Below the pieces are notes generated by a model. The model was not told the DNA's origin. It worked only from the letters and a program-made list of their open reading frames with translations, and did no database searches. From the NCBI GenBank assembly GCA_963669155.1, contig OZ022583.1, positions 17,540,805-17,604,804 on the forward strand: a stretch of 64,000 bases of DNA, written 5' to 3'. This document shows positions 1-13,500 of the stretch, piece after piece; the stretch's first letter is position 1; each line of letters starts with the position of its first letter. Both the position numbers and the translations under genes were made by a program. This DNA comes from Arbacia lixula. Its lineage: Eukaryota; Echinodermata; Echinoidea; Arbacioida; Arbaciidae.

Positions 1-264
1 AACTGGGCTATTCTGATCTGGATTGATATCTAACCTCGCATTCTCTTCGAGAATCGGTTTAGCATCATTAATGCTAGCATCAGTAGCACGAGTTCTAAGT
101 GAGATGTCACTGACATTTTAATGCAGAAACAGGCCTGTAGTCTACGGAGTACTGTCTGTTATAAGTGGAGTGCATGCATCAAGTAGATTAAAGATTTTAA
201 TGTTATGTTTTGTCAGATGAATGAATATATTCACATTTTGTCTTTGAACAGCAGTGAGGGCAAT
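1..264 (+). other. 5' flank of CNP
   Basis: No gene is seen in this stretch. It contains the in-frame upstream ATG at 205 and a possible splice acceptor ending at 251, so part may be intron or 5' UTR. No convincing core promoter motif was recognised. Confidence 0.4.
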
Positions 265-1699
265 ATGAACCTCTCATCATTCGACTACCCATTTCTGAAT
301 GATGCGAAGACGGTGAAATTCATCGACCTTTCCAAAACACTCTTCATACTGCGAGGTCCACCGGGAAGCGGCAAATCCACCTTGGCGAAGGCAATCCAGG
401 AGAAGTACCCTGGTAAGGCGGCAGTCTGCTCCGCCCAGTCTCACCTTCCATTAGGTGAGAAGCCACCATTCTCCAAGCAGCTCCTGGAGAGGGCGCATGC
501 CGCCTGCGTAGACTGCGTTAGGAAGCACTGCGAGGAAGGTAGACCCGTCGTTGTCGTTGACAACACTAGCCTCACTCTGCGGGAGATACAGAAGTACAGT
601 GCCATCGGGCATGAGTGGGACTACATAGATGTTGTCGTGTCCCTCCAGACGAGGTGGTGTTACAATGCTGAGGAGTTGGTGCGCAGGTCGTCGCGTGACT
701 TTACTCTGGAGACCATTCAGAGGAAAGTGGAAGCCTTCAAGACTCCACTGTACCCGCTCTTCTACGGCTGGTTCCTCAACACACAGGATTCAGAGAAACT
801 GAAATCTCTGGGACAGAGGCTCTATGAGCAGTGCATTAAGAACGCAAGTTTCAAAGAAGAATTCTCCAAGTATCGACTTCCTGATACTGGTGGTGAGCAT
901 AGAGGTAAGAGTGATGCTTCTCATGGTCATTCTCACACATGAGCATTAAAATGATAGTTGTATGATTATCTCTTTGAAATTTCATGTCCATATTGCAGTC
1001 TTGATTTTTTTTGGTTAAATTTCTTTGCTGCTAACATTATGTTAATATTATTATGAAAATAATAAGCAGTTTACTCATTTTAACAATGATGCATGATTTT
1101 GAATGTTCTCCTTAACAGATTTGAGCCACTACTTCTCCATGGCTGCCTATGTCACAGGGCCATCGCTGCTACACTGCACAGCTTTCTTCTGCAACAACGG
1201 TGCTGTCAGCCAATCAGAGGCGTACTCCTCCCGGGAAGCAGTGATGTCAGGTAATAGCAAGGTATTCCAGTTGGGGGTCATTGGACTCCTCATCACTCCT
1301 CGCTCATTGGGCATACGCCTCAAGCTTCACCCAGTAGAGCTCCCTCTTTGGGATTCGGAGGACGATGCGCCCAAAAAGCGAACTCGAGAGGGCGTCAAGT
1401 CATCAGCAGGAGGAGGAGGAGCGGATGACGAGTGTATCATCACTTCGCTCTCACCGACATGTGGGACTGGGAGCAGGGCACACCTCAGCATTGGCAGTGG
1501 GCCAGGAGTCGAACCGGTTCAGACCGGTTTAGACCTAATTGAGATCATCAAATGGGAACAGGCAGCTGAACAGTCAGGGAAAGAGAAGGTAGTCATTGAA
1601 TTAGATGAAGGGTGCGCACGTTGCTTTGGAGATGGCAACTGGATGGTGTATTTTAAAGAAGAGTTGTTTTCGGATGCATTGTTCTCTGCCTATTTCTGA
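265..1699 (+). CDS. CNP: 2',3'-cyclic-nucleotide 3'-phosphodiesterase (CNPase), two exons
   Basis: Exons 265-904 and 1119-1699 join across GTAAGA..CAG in a Gly/Asp-split codon, giving 406 aa (human CNP is about 420). Residues 31-39 are a Walker A loop, GPPGSGKST, in a polynucleotide-kinase-like N-terminal domain. The C-terminal half is a 2H-phosphoesterase fold with its two signature motifs, HCT at 232-234 and HLS at 335-337; family knowledge says these hydrolyse 2',3'-cyclic nucleotides to 2'-nucleotides. Other family matches are KTLFILRG, LYPLFYGWFL and VQTGLDLIEI. The start is placed at 265 because MNLSSFDYPFLNDAKTV lines up with the vertebrate catalytic-form N-terminus; an in-frame ATG lies at 205, and AG at 250-251 could be an acceptor from an unseen 5' exon. 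The protein ends ALFSAYF, so the vertebrate C-terminal prenylation box is absent. A low-complexity acidic/glycine insert sits at about residues 293-317. Confidence 0.9.
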
Positions 1700-2909
1700 T
1701 CAGTTTAACACTCTCCGTACTGACTAATCATTGCCCCATGTCCATTACTACACAGTTTATCTTCTATGGGACGGAGAGGGTGAAGTCGATGTGAGTGCGG
1801 TAATATTTATTGCACCCGGCTTACTGTAGTTGCCATACTTATGACTTAGATGTCAAACGCTCTCCACATTAAACTGATTTGACAGCCGACACATAATGAA
1901 GATCCATCCTAAATGCATTTATGTAGTTTTTAAGAGACAGCTAGTGCTTTGGTGATAATTAATGTCGGATGATATGCAATGTCACGCTGGACATTGAGCG
2001 AAGGGATTGCAGCGGTCAAAGCATTTGTCTCATGCACTCAAGTCAAAGAATTACTGACAATACAATCATCGATATGAACTGACATATTACTCTGATTGCT
2101 TCACATATCACCTCTGAATTTTAAAGCCTAATTTAGATTAATTTACAGAAAATTTCCGTACTCAATGCCAAACATTGATTACACTAATAGATAGCGGATA
2201 GACGTGGAAATGGGACCATTCTACCATCACAGAACTGTTATGTTGTGGGTGTAGGCTAAAGAATAATACTTCATCACATGGTTTAATCTCCCGAATGGAA
2301 CATGTTTATTCAGGAGCATTAGACATAAAGCTTTGTGCCCAACCTATTATCTGTAAGCCTCACCACCTTTGATAGTTAAAGAGTGGTGTACATGCTCAAG
2401 ATGTAAACGTACATGTAGCTCATAACAGGCAGAGGAACAGGTCTCATTCGTATTCAAATAGTTCATAATTTTGAGGATTTATTCCTGATATCAAACAAGA
2501 ATGTGGACCTGTGGCCACGACATAATGATTCTGCAGATTCTATAAATCTTTACTCACGCCATCCCTTAAAATGAAATTTGAAACAAAAGCCATTCCTTTG
2601 AGTGAAGTACCCATGGCTGCGAGGAAGCCCAATTGGCTATTTTGATTATTATCAAACTTTCCTCAATTTATTGATATTAGAGTTTCCCCATGTCACTGCT
2701 GTAGAATGATTTTTTTGACTTGTTTGTTTATACTTAACTATGTTCACCATGAAATGCCATAATATTTCCTTCATATTTACTGAAATATATTTACTGCTTA
2801 CTGGTACTAGAATAGAATACCCAATACAACAAACACTATTTAAGCTCATAGAGGTTGCATTTAAACAAACAAACTAAACTAATCAAACAAACTAAACTAA
2901 ACAAACAAA
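1700..2909. other. CNP 3' flank, no gene seen
   Basis: AT-rich sequence following the CNP stop codon, probably including its 3' UTR. No supported coding region. It ends in a short AAAC/AAACT simple repeat (about 2862-2910) that directly abuts the 3' end of the Gag-like ORF on the other strand. Confidence 0.5.
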
Positions 2910-3917
2910 CTAAATGTGCACATACAGGGTCGTAGACTCCTTTCCATCCTGATTGTCATCATCATCACTTTCTGGATCACCCTCTAAATGGCGAACATTG
3001 CCTTGCTTTCTCTGTCCATAGTTACCTGTCTTGCCAGGAAACTTTCCTTTCATCCAAGCTTTGCCCTTAATGTTAGAAGCTGCACTCTTCATATTGTGGT
3101 TGGCATTTGACTTGCTTTTGCACTTCTTAGCAAAGTGGTCTTTCCCTCCACATTTCCTGCAAACTTTGCCCTTTGCTGGACAGCATGGGTCTCTTCCAAA
3201 ATGCCCTCTGTTCCCACATCTGAAACACTCAAAGTCATGTGTACTAGTAGTAGGCATATGTCTTGGCTGGCTATGGCTATGTGAAAGTCTATTCACGTGT
3301 TGACTAACTTTGGGCTGGCTTGAACTGTCTTTCAATTTCATGGTATGAAATTGCCCTTCAACGGCCTCTAATGCAGCAGCTATTGCTAAAGCATTGGTAA
3401 GTTTCAACTCACCCCCTTTCTCTAGCAGACGTCGTCTCAATTTGTCAGATCTGCAGTGCTGCACAACTTGGTCCAATAACTGATTGTCCAAATCAGATTC
3501 CACGTAATTGCACCCAACAGCAAGTTGTTGAAATCTCGTCACGTACTGGGCGACTGTTTCCCCATCTTCCTGCTTCGTTCTGCGAAACAAATGGCACTGA
3601 AATGTGGCATTTGGTGTCACCACATAATGCGTATTCAATGCATCCACGGCTTTCTGGTACTCCTCCTTCTTTCCAGTATTCGAAAGCGTCTTAAAAGTTT
3701 CCCGAACTGCAGGTCCTGCGGTGAAGAGAAGTAACGCTCTCCGCTGCGCTTTCTGCCCCGCCGTACTCCCATCGAGAAACAGGCCACGACTGTCTGCGTA
3801 GGCTTCAAACTCTTCAAGCCATGCCTTCCACTTCACGCTCACGGCGCTTGCATCGCCAGTCGGGTCGAAATGAGGAACACCGCGAAGTGCTAGAAATTCA
3901 GCTCCAGCGACTGCCAT
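2910..3917 (-). mobile_element. Orphan Gag-like ORF of a Ty3/Gypsy-type LTR retroelement
   Basis: A single uninterrupted 335-aa ORF. The N-terminal half has the helical capsid-like pattern of retrotransposon Gag proteins (YVTRFQQLAVGC, DQVVQHC, LRRRLLEKG, LTNALAIAAALEA). Two CCHC zinc knuckles follow: CFRCGNRGHFGRDPC at about residues 231-245 and CRKCGGKDHFAKKC at about 253-266. The C-terminus is basic, then acidic (DPESDDDD). Gag packages element RNA into particles. No protease, reverse transcriptase or integrase reading is visible downstream on this strand (below 2910), and no LTR pair was recognised. It is therefore either a truncated insertion or a gag gene retained alone. Intactness over 335 codons with no stop suggests youth or selection. 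It lies about 1.2 kb beyond CNP, antisense to it. Confidence 0.8.
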
Positions 3918-6076
3918 GATGAAACATTCCTGCTCAAAGCCACAGATTCGTAATCCACATGTTTATCCTCGTCGCCAATGTCATATTTGTGGCCCGAAAT
4001 GTGAAAATAACAGCACCATCAACACATGATTTACCAGTTCAACATCGGCACGTATTTATTGCCAGTATCCATATTGTTCCAACCCCTGAGCGCTTGCTTA
4101 CATCGCGCACATGCGATCTGACCTGGGGTCAGGTTAATACGTCACACTCATCTGCATATACATGTATCTCATGCATATTCATTACCATGACACCGGCGTG
4201 TACATAATCGGGTGTGATTGAACACGCGCCTAAAATCAACCAGCAACAACAACAACAACAATCGATCCTCGATGGGACGAGTGGTGATTTGAGACCTTGA
4301 ACTTGGCAACTTTTTAAAAAAATAAAACTTTGAGGGCGCTCTACGAGAAAACGATGCATGTTTTTTTATCAATCAAGTAAAAGACTATATATCTGCAAAA
4401 TAGTGGGTTCTAAACTAATTGAGTTTTAAAGTAATCAGCTTCCAAACATGCACCCGAACACATTGCCATTGACGCTCAACACCATTTTCCTTGACGTCAT
4501 GCGTAAGAATGGGTGGTCCGATCGGCACCAGAATACATTGTGCATGTTAAGACTATAAAGTTCTTTCAATTGACAGGAAATGAGCAATGTAACTCATCTA
4601 ACTTGGCTGCAACAGTCAATCAAAAATAGCAAATTTTATTTAAACTCAGTTGTTCGATCACGCATTGGTTGCTAAGGGAGGCCGTATCTTAGCAACCATT
4701 TGACCTTGGGGCAAAATATTTCAGAATCTTCTGTCAGACACTTGGGGGAACATTTGGTGCGAGTTTGGAGAAAATTGAAGGGGGTTGGGTTACAAATCGT
4801 CTGAAAATTGGTTGATTTCACGTGGATTGACCCACATCGTAACGTTATCATATTGTCATATGAATAAAAAAATGAATTTTCATGTATGACGTCACAAACT
4901 TTTTTAATCGTTTTTGCGTATCTCAGTAATTCTTGATAAATTTTCTCCCAAATTTCAGTATGCTGTGCCAGGACATTGTCCTATGGTAAAGTTTTCTTCA
5001 TTTTTCATTTTTCCCACGTCTTCAAGGTGTAAATTTGATTAAGGGCATTAATGTCAAAATTGGACCTATGTATGTGTAATGTCAATAGGAGAGTCATTTA
5101 TTTGAAATCATGAATTGACATGACGATCTTTTAGGAGCTGTATGTCGCTTATGTTTGGACATTTTACTCTGTGATTTAGTATGATGTAGCTGAGTCTTCT
5201 AGCTTTCGGGGTCGTCGTCTCCGTTTATCAAATAGATGTCGGGATCACGGCAGAATTAATTGCAGCTTGAATATTGACTTCTATAAATCATTCTAGCCCC
5301 AGCTGTGCATTACGTGTTAAGTGAATAGGAAGAATTTCTTCTGTTCAATCCCTCACTTTGTCATTCTCTTTGAAATTTTCTTTTCCATTTTCCTCTCGCC
5401 CCTTTATCTTCATTGAATATTATTTACATGTTGTTAGCACATACATGTGATCATTTCGGCAAGTCTTGAAAATGTTAGTATGTTGTAGGTGTGCTATGTG
5501 CTTTATTGAGAGTTGCCTCTGATTTCTATTGAATAGATGGTCACAGTGCACTTACCAGCCCGTGTCTGTGCACGAATTTGTCAATACAGACCACCTTATA
5601 CTTGTCCACAAGTATGTCTCGTTATGATACTGTTATTTCTGAAAATGTGATGCAAGAAAGTTAAGAGAAAAATAAATGCTCAATTTCTAATCATGTAATT
5701 TGTTTCAAGTTTTGGAATGAGTAATTACTGTAACATTGACGCTTCTTATCATTTCTTGTATAGGAAACTTAAGTTTTGACGTTAGCTCACATTATTTGAC
5801 ATTTGACATTTGACATTATTTGACATTATCAATTTGAAGTGTATATAACGTATACCTGTTCCAGTTGTAGTAAAGTCATTTAGGTTATGATATGAGCTTC
5901 CAATTGAAACCAAAAACACCATCATTGTTGAGACAAAATGGAAGCAAACTTGAGTTTGTAAAGAGGTGGTTAACACAATAAATATGAGCTTGCATGTTCA
6001 CAATAAGAAGGAAGTGACCACTCTAAAGACAGTTTAATCCTTTATTTCAGTGGTGGTCACTGGTGCTGATACTCCC
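3918..6076. other. Intergenic region between CNP/Gag and APPBP2, no gene seen
   Basis: No supported gene. It holds the leader side of the Gag-like ORF (3918-4300, with a CAA-rich run near 4243-4262), AT-rich unique-looking sequence, and a short TTTGACAT direct repeat near 5795-5830. Confidence 0.5.
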
Positions 6077-6244
6077 TATTCTATTATTGATTTTCTTCTT
6101 CCTCCAACTCACATGAAAGTACATTGTAATGGTAGACTAAAGTAGACACTGATGTAGACACTGATACATATGTAGACACTGAAATGTACCATTACGATGT
6201 GCTTTCATGTGAGTTGGAGGAAGAAGAAAATCAATAATAGAATA
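6077..6244. repeat. Foldback (MITE-like) inverted repeat
   Basis: Arms 6077-6134 and 6187-6244 are reverse complements over about 55 bp with few mismatches (CTATTATTGATTTTC against GAAAATCAATAATAG). The loop contains three copies of TAGACACTGA. It looks like a small non-autonomous DNA element; it encodes nothing. Confidence 0.75.
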
Positions 6245-6559
6245 TTGTATGTGCAAATTTGTAAATGAGTTGTGTAAAGAGTTAACCAGAAAACATGGCT
6301 GTTCTGCCCATTCAGATATGATACTCAGAATAAAGTGTACTGCAGTACTTGGAGGGCTTTTTTTTTTGGTTATGGTGCTTGTATAACTTTTGTAATTTGT
6401 TGTGCAATTTAAAGATACAGTAATAAAGTAAGCAGCTTTTTCTACACCCATGCATTTCCCAATCTGTGAATTGTCCTCAATTGTCATTTTGATTGAAAAG
6501 TACGTGACAGACTAGATGAACAAAATTTGAGTAAAAGGGAGATGGTGGTGGTGGTAGTG

Positions 6560-6711
6560 TGGTAATAAGTGTATTTGTGGCATATACACTGTGTGCATGT
6601 TTGTGTGTATGAGTGAATGTGTTTGTGGCATGTGTGTGTGTTTGTGTGTATGAGTGAATGTGCTTGTGGCATGTGTGTGTGTGTTTGTGTGTATGAGTGA
6701 ATGTGTTTGTG

Positions 6712-6758
<47 letters not shown>

Positions 6759-7080
6759 TATGGGTGATGTGTGTGTTTGTGTATGGGTGTATGTATTTGT
6801 GGCATGTGTGTGTTTGTGTATGGGTGTATGTATTTGTGGCATGTGTGTGTATTTGTGTGTATGAGTGAATGTGTTTGTAGCGCATGTGTGTGTGTTTGTG
6901 TGTATGGGTGTATGTTTGTGTATGTTTGTGTGTATGGCTTTATGTGTATGTGTGTATATGGATGTATATGTGTGTTTGTGTGTATGGGTGTATGTGTTTG
7001 TGACATCATGTGTTTGTGTATGTGTGCATGTGTATTTGTGTGTATGTGTGTGTGTGTGTGTGTGTGGGTGTGTGTGAATG
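6560..7080. repeat. TG-rich microsatellite/minisatellite block
   Basis: About 520 bp of TGTGTG interspersed with a degenerate unit such as GTGTGTATGAGTGAATG and TTTGTGGCATG. The long His/Thr-rich and Cys/Val-rich open frames here are translation artefacts of the repeat on both strands. A G9 run sits at 7084-7092. Confidence 0.9.
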
Positions 7081-7584
7081 AAGGGGGGGGGGCGGAAAAG
7101 ATGGATTTGAAGATTACAGAATCCTTCACCTCAGTTCTTGTCCTGCTTCTGTCTCTCGATCCCTCTTTAATTTTCCTCCTCATCTCCTCTACTCTTCTTT
7201 TTACCCCTCTTCCGTTTCCTTGACCCTCGATCCTCCATCTCAGTGAAACAGATAGATTATACATTTTTACATAAAAATAAACATCAGTAAATGGCTTTGA
7301 TTAGCCTAAAATTTTGCCAAAATAATGCATGGGTTAATTTTGTGTTACAACATTTCATCTTCGAGAAATCAGCCATGGATGACAATTGTGAATCCAAATG
7401 AAACGTTTATGTCATTCTTAATTAATTTGTGATTTTCAGCAAACCTTAAAATTGTTCTGCTTGAATTAAGGCTATGAGTTAAATGCCCACGTACATGTAC
7501 AGTGCATGCAATACACGTACACACTGCACACAGTATACAGCGGCTAGGGAAAAAAACATATAGGGCGATTGCTAAACAGTAAAC

Positions 7585-10500
7585 ATGGCGGTTGCCAGTG
7601 AGCTGCAATGGGTCCCTGAAACCCTGTACAATGCCGCAATTTCTGCGGTTGTTTCGACGTATTCACGCCACAGGAAAGAGCTGAGACCTTTACCAGAAGA
7701 TATCCAGTTTGACATATATTACAAAGTGAGTATTACTAATTAAATGATACTATAAAGTGTCGACTGTTCTGCTGTAACTTCGTGACAAGCTGTACTGCAG
7801 CCTGTGCACAGGGTGTGCAGCTGTTGTGAGTGCCAATATGATTATGAGTGAGCTGTGTTGACAAATAAAATGCCTGATCATGACTTGCGTGACTGTGGTT
7901 TGGAGATGTTCATGCTTGTGAGTGCCTAAGGAGTAGTGATATATGGATAACCACCCAATCCTCCTTTCTGCTACTGATTTTATTATATCTTGAAAGTTGA
8001 AATTGTGTAATATCCCATACATGTAGCTTTTACTTTTAGGGTGAATGAAGGAGGAAACATGTATCGTGTGCAAGCCATGACTTGTGTTTATTTATTTTTT
8101 TTAAAGTGGAATGTGTTGACTATTGAAAAAAAGGTAAAAGCCATGCACATTTGATACTTGAGTTTCAAGCGCTACGGTGCTATCAACCTTACTATTAGCA
8201 AACACTATTAAACAGTGATCAATTTGCAGAAATGTTTAATTCTTTAGCACTTAATGAATTTACTCATTGCTCACTATTGGTTAGCTATGAAATATTTGGC
8301 GGGTGCTTATGGGCACTCCCAAAATAGACAAGTCCATCGCTAAAAAAGGAAACGTCATCGCTAAGTTGTCGCAGTATGATAAGATTTTGTTAAGTTGGAA
8401 GATTTCTGATCTCAACCTATTTTGATAATTATACCGGTAGACATATTTTACATTTTCAGTTGATCTATAATAATGATAAACCTGTAACTAAGTCATCTGA
8501 CTAACTACGATGAACTATTATAGACTCTTGTATCTTTCTGGGCACAGCCATCTTAAATGGTTGACCATGATATCGACTTTTTAAAGACAATTAACTCCAA
8601 TAAAGTCATTTCATTGCTAAACGTTGCGATCGGCTCATTCATCAATTTTTGTCTGAATAAAGTTCAGTAGAGATGTACGTAGTAATCACTCTTCCTGTTA
8701 GTCTGTTGGTCTGTTAGTCTGTTGGTCTGTTATAAAAATATTCTTTAACTTGCTCTCATTTCTTTTTTCTGTATCAATTGTGATCAAACTTGTACAAAAG
8801 ATCCTTGGTTAATACCACATTTGTCATCATGAGGATGATGAAGCCATGCACATAATTTTTCTCAAAGTTTTTGTTTGACTTGCTCTCATTTCTTTATTTC
8901 TGCATCAGTTGTGATCACACGTGGTACAAATGATCCTTGGGTAGTACCATGTGTGTCCTCATGAGGATGATGGGGTCAAAGGTCATCTAGGGGTCAAAAG
9001 ATCAAATGATATGAGGCCATGTGCATCAGTTTTCTCAAGTTTTTGTTTGACTTGCTCTCATTTCTTTATTTCTGTTTCAGTTGTGATCACACTTGGTACA
9101 AATCATCCTTGCATAATACCACATGTGTCTCTTCATGAGGCTGATGGGGTCAAAGGTCATCTAGGGGTCAATAGGGCAAATGATATGAGGCCATGAACAT
9201 TTTTTTCTCAAAGTTTTTGTTTGATGTGCTTTCATTTCTTTATTTCTGCATCAATTGTGATCACACTTGGTACAAATGATCCTTGGGTAATACACCATGT
9301 GCCTCTTCATGAGGGTGATAGGGTCAAAGGTCATCTAGGGGTCAAAAGGTTTTTAAAAAATATTTGAAAAAAAGAAGTTAGCACTGAAATCGATTGCGAA
9401 ATCAGGTGAGACTCGTGGTTCGCGAACCACCTTTGTATGATTTACTTTTTGTTTATGCTAAATGCGATGGCCTGAGTGAAATGCAAATCTTTTGCTAACA
9501 ACTTTAGCAATGATCTAGTAAGGACTTATTGTGTGAGGGATTTAGCGATTAATGCATATATAATGTTTGCGTCAATATCAATATGTACATACAATTCAGA
9601 GTTCATTACATTTAGTATTATTCAAATGATGTGAACATGTGAAAATCTACTGCATGAAATATGTACATGTATAATTGAAATAATGGAGAAGGTAGGCCTA
9701 CATGTATGTGTATAATTTATTTTTAAGTAAAATGGGTTTTCCTTTTAAAGAGATTTGAATACATTTGTTTGAAGTGTGTATCATAAGGATTGAGCATTTT
9801 GGACTTGGAGCAGGAAGCAGCTCCACAACTTGGGAGCGGCGGCAGAGAGAGTTGTGTCGCAGTAACACATCTTCACATGCGGACCAATATTTCTACTAAA
9901 AGAGTAGCCTATACTATTTCTGTGACATCAGAGGGAGAAAAGTGCTATTGCTACATGTAGCAGCCTTCATACTCAGTATTACGCAATCATGTGGATGAGC
10001 ATTCATGAGTGAGAAACAGTGCAGAAAAATGGAAATGGCCATTATGGCATCTTGCCAATGTTCATGGAAGCACAAAAGGAAAAAAAAAAAAGGGCAAGCA
10101 AAAAGAAAGGAAAGATAAGAGAAAAAGAGGAGGAAAATAAAGCTTTTGACATTCTGTAGCTTGTATCATGGGAGAAGAAGTGATCCTGCAAACTACAATC
10201 CTTCAAACAACAATTGAAACTTGGTGTTTATATTGCTCTCCTCAAGTCATTACTACATGACATTGTCAGTACATGTGTATTTTCTTTTCCCTTCGCATTT
10301 CAGCTGTATAAGCAAGGCAGACTTTGTCAGCTTGGCATGGAGTTTTGTGAGCTGGACATCTTTGCCAAAGTCCTCAGAGTGAATGATAAAAGGTAAGCTG
10401 ACCCCCAGACTAGTACCTGTGTAAAAAGCTTTCATCCTATCATTAGTAGTGGACCAACATTCATTAACATTTACAACAGGAGCATGTCAAAGAGTAAAGA

Positions 10501-13500
10501 TAAATGAATCTCTTAACATCCTTGCATTTATGAAGAAAATGTTTTCTGCACATGCAATATCTATTCAGGAAGATACGTGACCAGACATGCTTCGTACCAA
10601 TTGCAAGAATGTGAAAAATGATGATGTGTAAACATAGAGATTTTGCTCTCCAGGGTATTACACAGATATCTGCATATCCATATTTCCACAAAAGACCCTA
10701 ATATTATGGAGTAATGTGAATAGACAGCTGATCTGAATGTTTTTTTTTCAGTATGAAAAATACAGGGGGGTTCATCCTCCATTTTGTTTGAAACTGTGAT
10801 TTTACACATATCCAGGGTGAAGGTAAATATTGTATCTTGCTTTCCATCTGTCTGTCCAGACATCTCCTGCATCACTGTTTCCAAGCCCTGATGGACCATG
10901 GTGTGAAGGTAGCCACAGTCCTGTCGGATTCCTATGCCACGCACGCCTCAATAGAGGGCCAAAATAAAGATAGGATGAACCGCACTGTGCAACTGGGCTT
11001 CTCGCTGGGTGAGTGTCGCTGCGAAGAATGAAAAGTAGTGTGCCATTTTGAAGAGGGTGATGGCAGCTCAGAGTTCAGTGGGATTTATATTGCACGCTTG
11101 ATGCTAAAAAAAGAAAAAGAAAAAAAAAAGATGGGATAAACCAAACAGTGAAGCTTGGGTTCCTCCTGGTCGAGGGTTGTTGCATATAGTGAAAATAGGT
11201 GTACAAAGAGTGAATCTATTAAAAGTCTTACTGCATGTGATGCATGCATTTTTTATGCCTTATTTGGGGGCCAAAAGAAGACAGCATATAGACCAAACAG
11301 TAAAGCTTGGCTTCTCTCTATGTAATTGTTGATGCTAAGTTTATCAAAGTTAGAGTACAATTTTAAAGAAGTCCTATTTGATTCACAATCACATGCCATG
11401 CACACAGTCTTAATTTCTTTTTTGTGCATGTAGCAATATAGTACCAATAAATGTTAACACCCATTTCCCCCATGTACATCATCTACACTGCAGTGTCATC
11501 AATGTTGATATCAAATCCAGTACTGGTAATCGATATGTGAAACATGCCTGTAGGACTGTGCTGTGTGAAACTTCATACATCCTGTGAAACACAATGCAGT
11601 GATATGAAACCTATCACCTGAAAGACAGGGTGTTTTATTTACAAAATTAATGAAACTCAGCAGGAATCTGTAGTATGCCCTAAAAATAATGTACATTAAA
11701 TCTCACAGGTTATTGTGGATGTGTGATTTATCTTGTTCCCACGTCTTGGCATTGGCAATAATTTCATTGAGTGTTTTTAACTACAATCATAGCGGTCTCT
11801 GGTCTCTAGGCTGTAGGTTTTAAACTCCTCAAAATCTAGCGATCAATGATTTTGCCTTAAGTTAGTTTCCAGGGGCCATATTCATGAAACCTTACTAAGC
11901 CTAGTCAGTTACTAAAACACATTCAGCTACATGCATTTTTAGTAACTGACTAGGCTAGTAAGGTTTCATGAATACGGCTCCAGTTGTATTAATGGGAGGT
12001 AAATTTTGGTACAGTATCTTCTTTCCATTTTCTGTGGTTTTTATAAAATGTTATGTTTTTGACCTGCGAAAGGGACACCCTGTAGAATAGAGTGTGCATG
12101 TGCCAAAGTGTGAATGGCAGTCACAAAGTTGATTGAATCTATGTCCATGTCCATACTTGTAAATTGTTGCATTATTACAGGTGGCTTCCTGTCAGAAGCA
12201 GGTTGGTTCAGCAATGCGGAGAAGGTATATGAGGCATGTTTGAGGTTATGCAAACCTGAGACTGATCAGCAGAGACTGATATGGGCCTTTGAATGCACAA
12301 CAAGGTAAGAAACTCAACTCTAGTCTTGTTTGTTTAACTCAGTTATACTTTGATGCAATTGTTTTTTTTCTACAACTGAAATATTAAACCTTGATATTTT
12401 ATCAAATTTCTTTAATGTTTCCATATCGCAGCTGCAGTTGGCATAGAAATTTCACACATAGAAAGTTGACAAATTGATTTTTATTTTTATTTTTTATTAT
12501 GAAAATGTGTGTCAACTTATGTATGGCGGTGATGCCTATTTTACCGTGTAATACTCATGCTTAAAGGCTTAGAATAGTAATAACAAATGAAACTATGGAA
12601 GGAAAATGTTGATTATAATCTAGTGCGAAAGTAAATACAGATCGATGAAATGTATTGTCCATCTCATTGTGATATTATCTTCTCTTTATTTCCCAAGCAT
12701 ACACATTTGTTCATGCTAGGCTGATTAATCCCTTAGTCAATTCACGCAGTCAATTTAGCCCTAAAACTTTGGTTCCAGAGCTTTCTATTTAATTAACTTT
12801 AAAACTATATATGTCATATGTGGAACCTTATCGCATTACATATGAACTAGCTCAGCAAAATGATCTGTTAATCCATGTGTCCCAGGAAAGATTTATTTAT
12901 TTTATTTATTTATTTATTTTATTTTTCAAGCTTAATATCATAAAACAGACACCCTGATCTATAGAATACATTGTTAACTATTGACGTGAAATAAATATTT
13001 ACAGTAGCTCTTTTGTTATTCACAGAGCCTGGGGGAGGGGGGGGGGGGGTACATCGCCCTGAGCCCCTGTGGAATTTTTTCACTGATATGATGTCCTCTT
13101 GATCCCCTAGGCTGATCCATGTTCGGAATGCCAACTGCAAGTACAGCCAGGCAGAGACGTCCTACCAGTTTGCCCTGGGGCTGCTAGCCCATCTGAAGGA
13201 CATGGGCGTGGTGGTCAGCGAGGCGGCGCTGCATGGTGAGATGTGCTCTCTGCTCTTCTCCAAGTCCCACTATGACGAGGCCTACCGATCCTGCCAGGCG
13301 GCCCTACGCAGCGTGTCCGCGGCCCGCATGCCCACCCGCTGCGTCATTGACATTTTGCGCCAGGCAGCTAAGGCCTGCGTGGTCAAGCGGGAGTTCAAGA
13401 AGGCTGACCTGCTCATTAAACACGCTGTCTGTCTTGTCAGGTGAGCCATATATTTCAACTATTAAATGGACATATTACAATGCAATTCAACCATGGGACC

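Noticed and set aside
4129-4372. Overlapping minus-strand ORFs with poly-Cys or poly-Leu
   Set aside because: They translate a CAA trinucleotide run; no supporting evidence.
6477-7264. Several long His/Thr-rich and Cys/Val-rich open frames on both strands
   Set aside because: They are translations of the TG-rich microsatellite; no codon structure, splice signals or homology.
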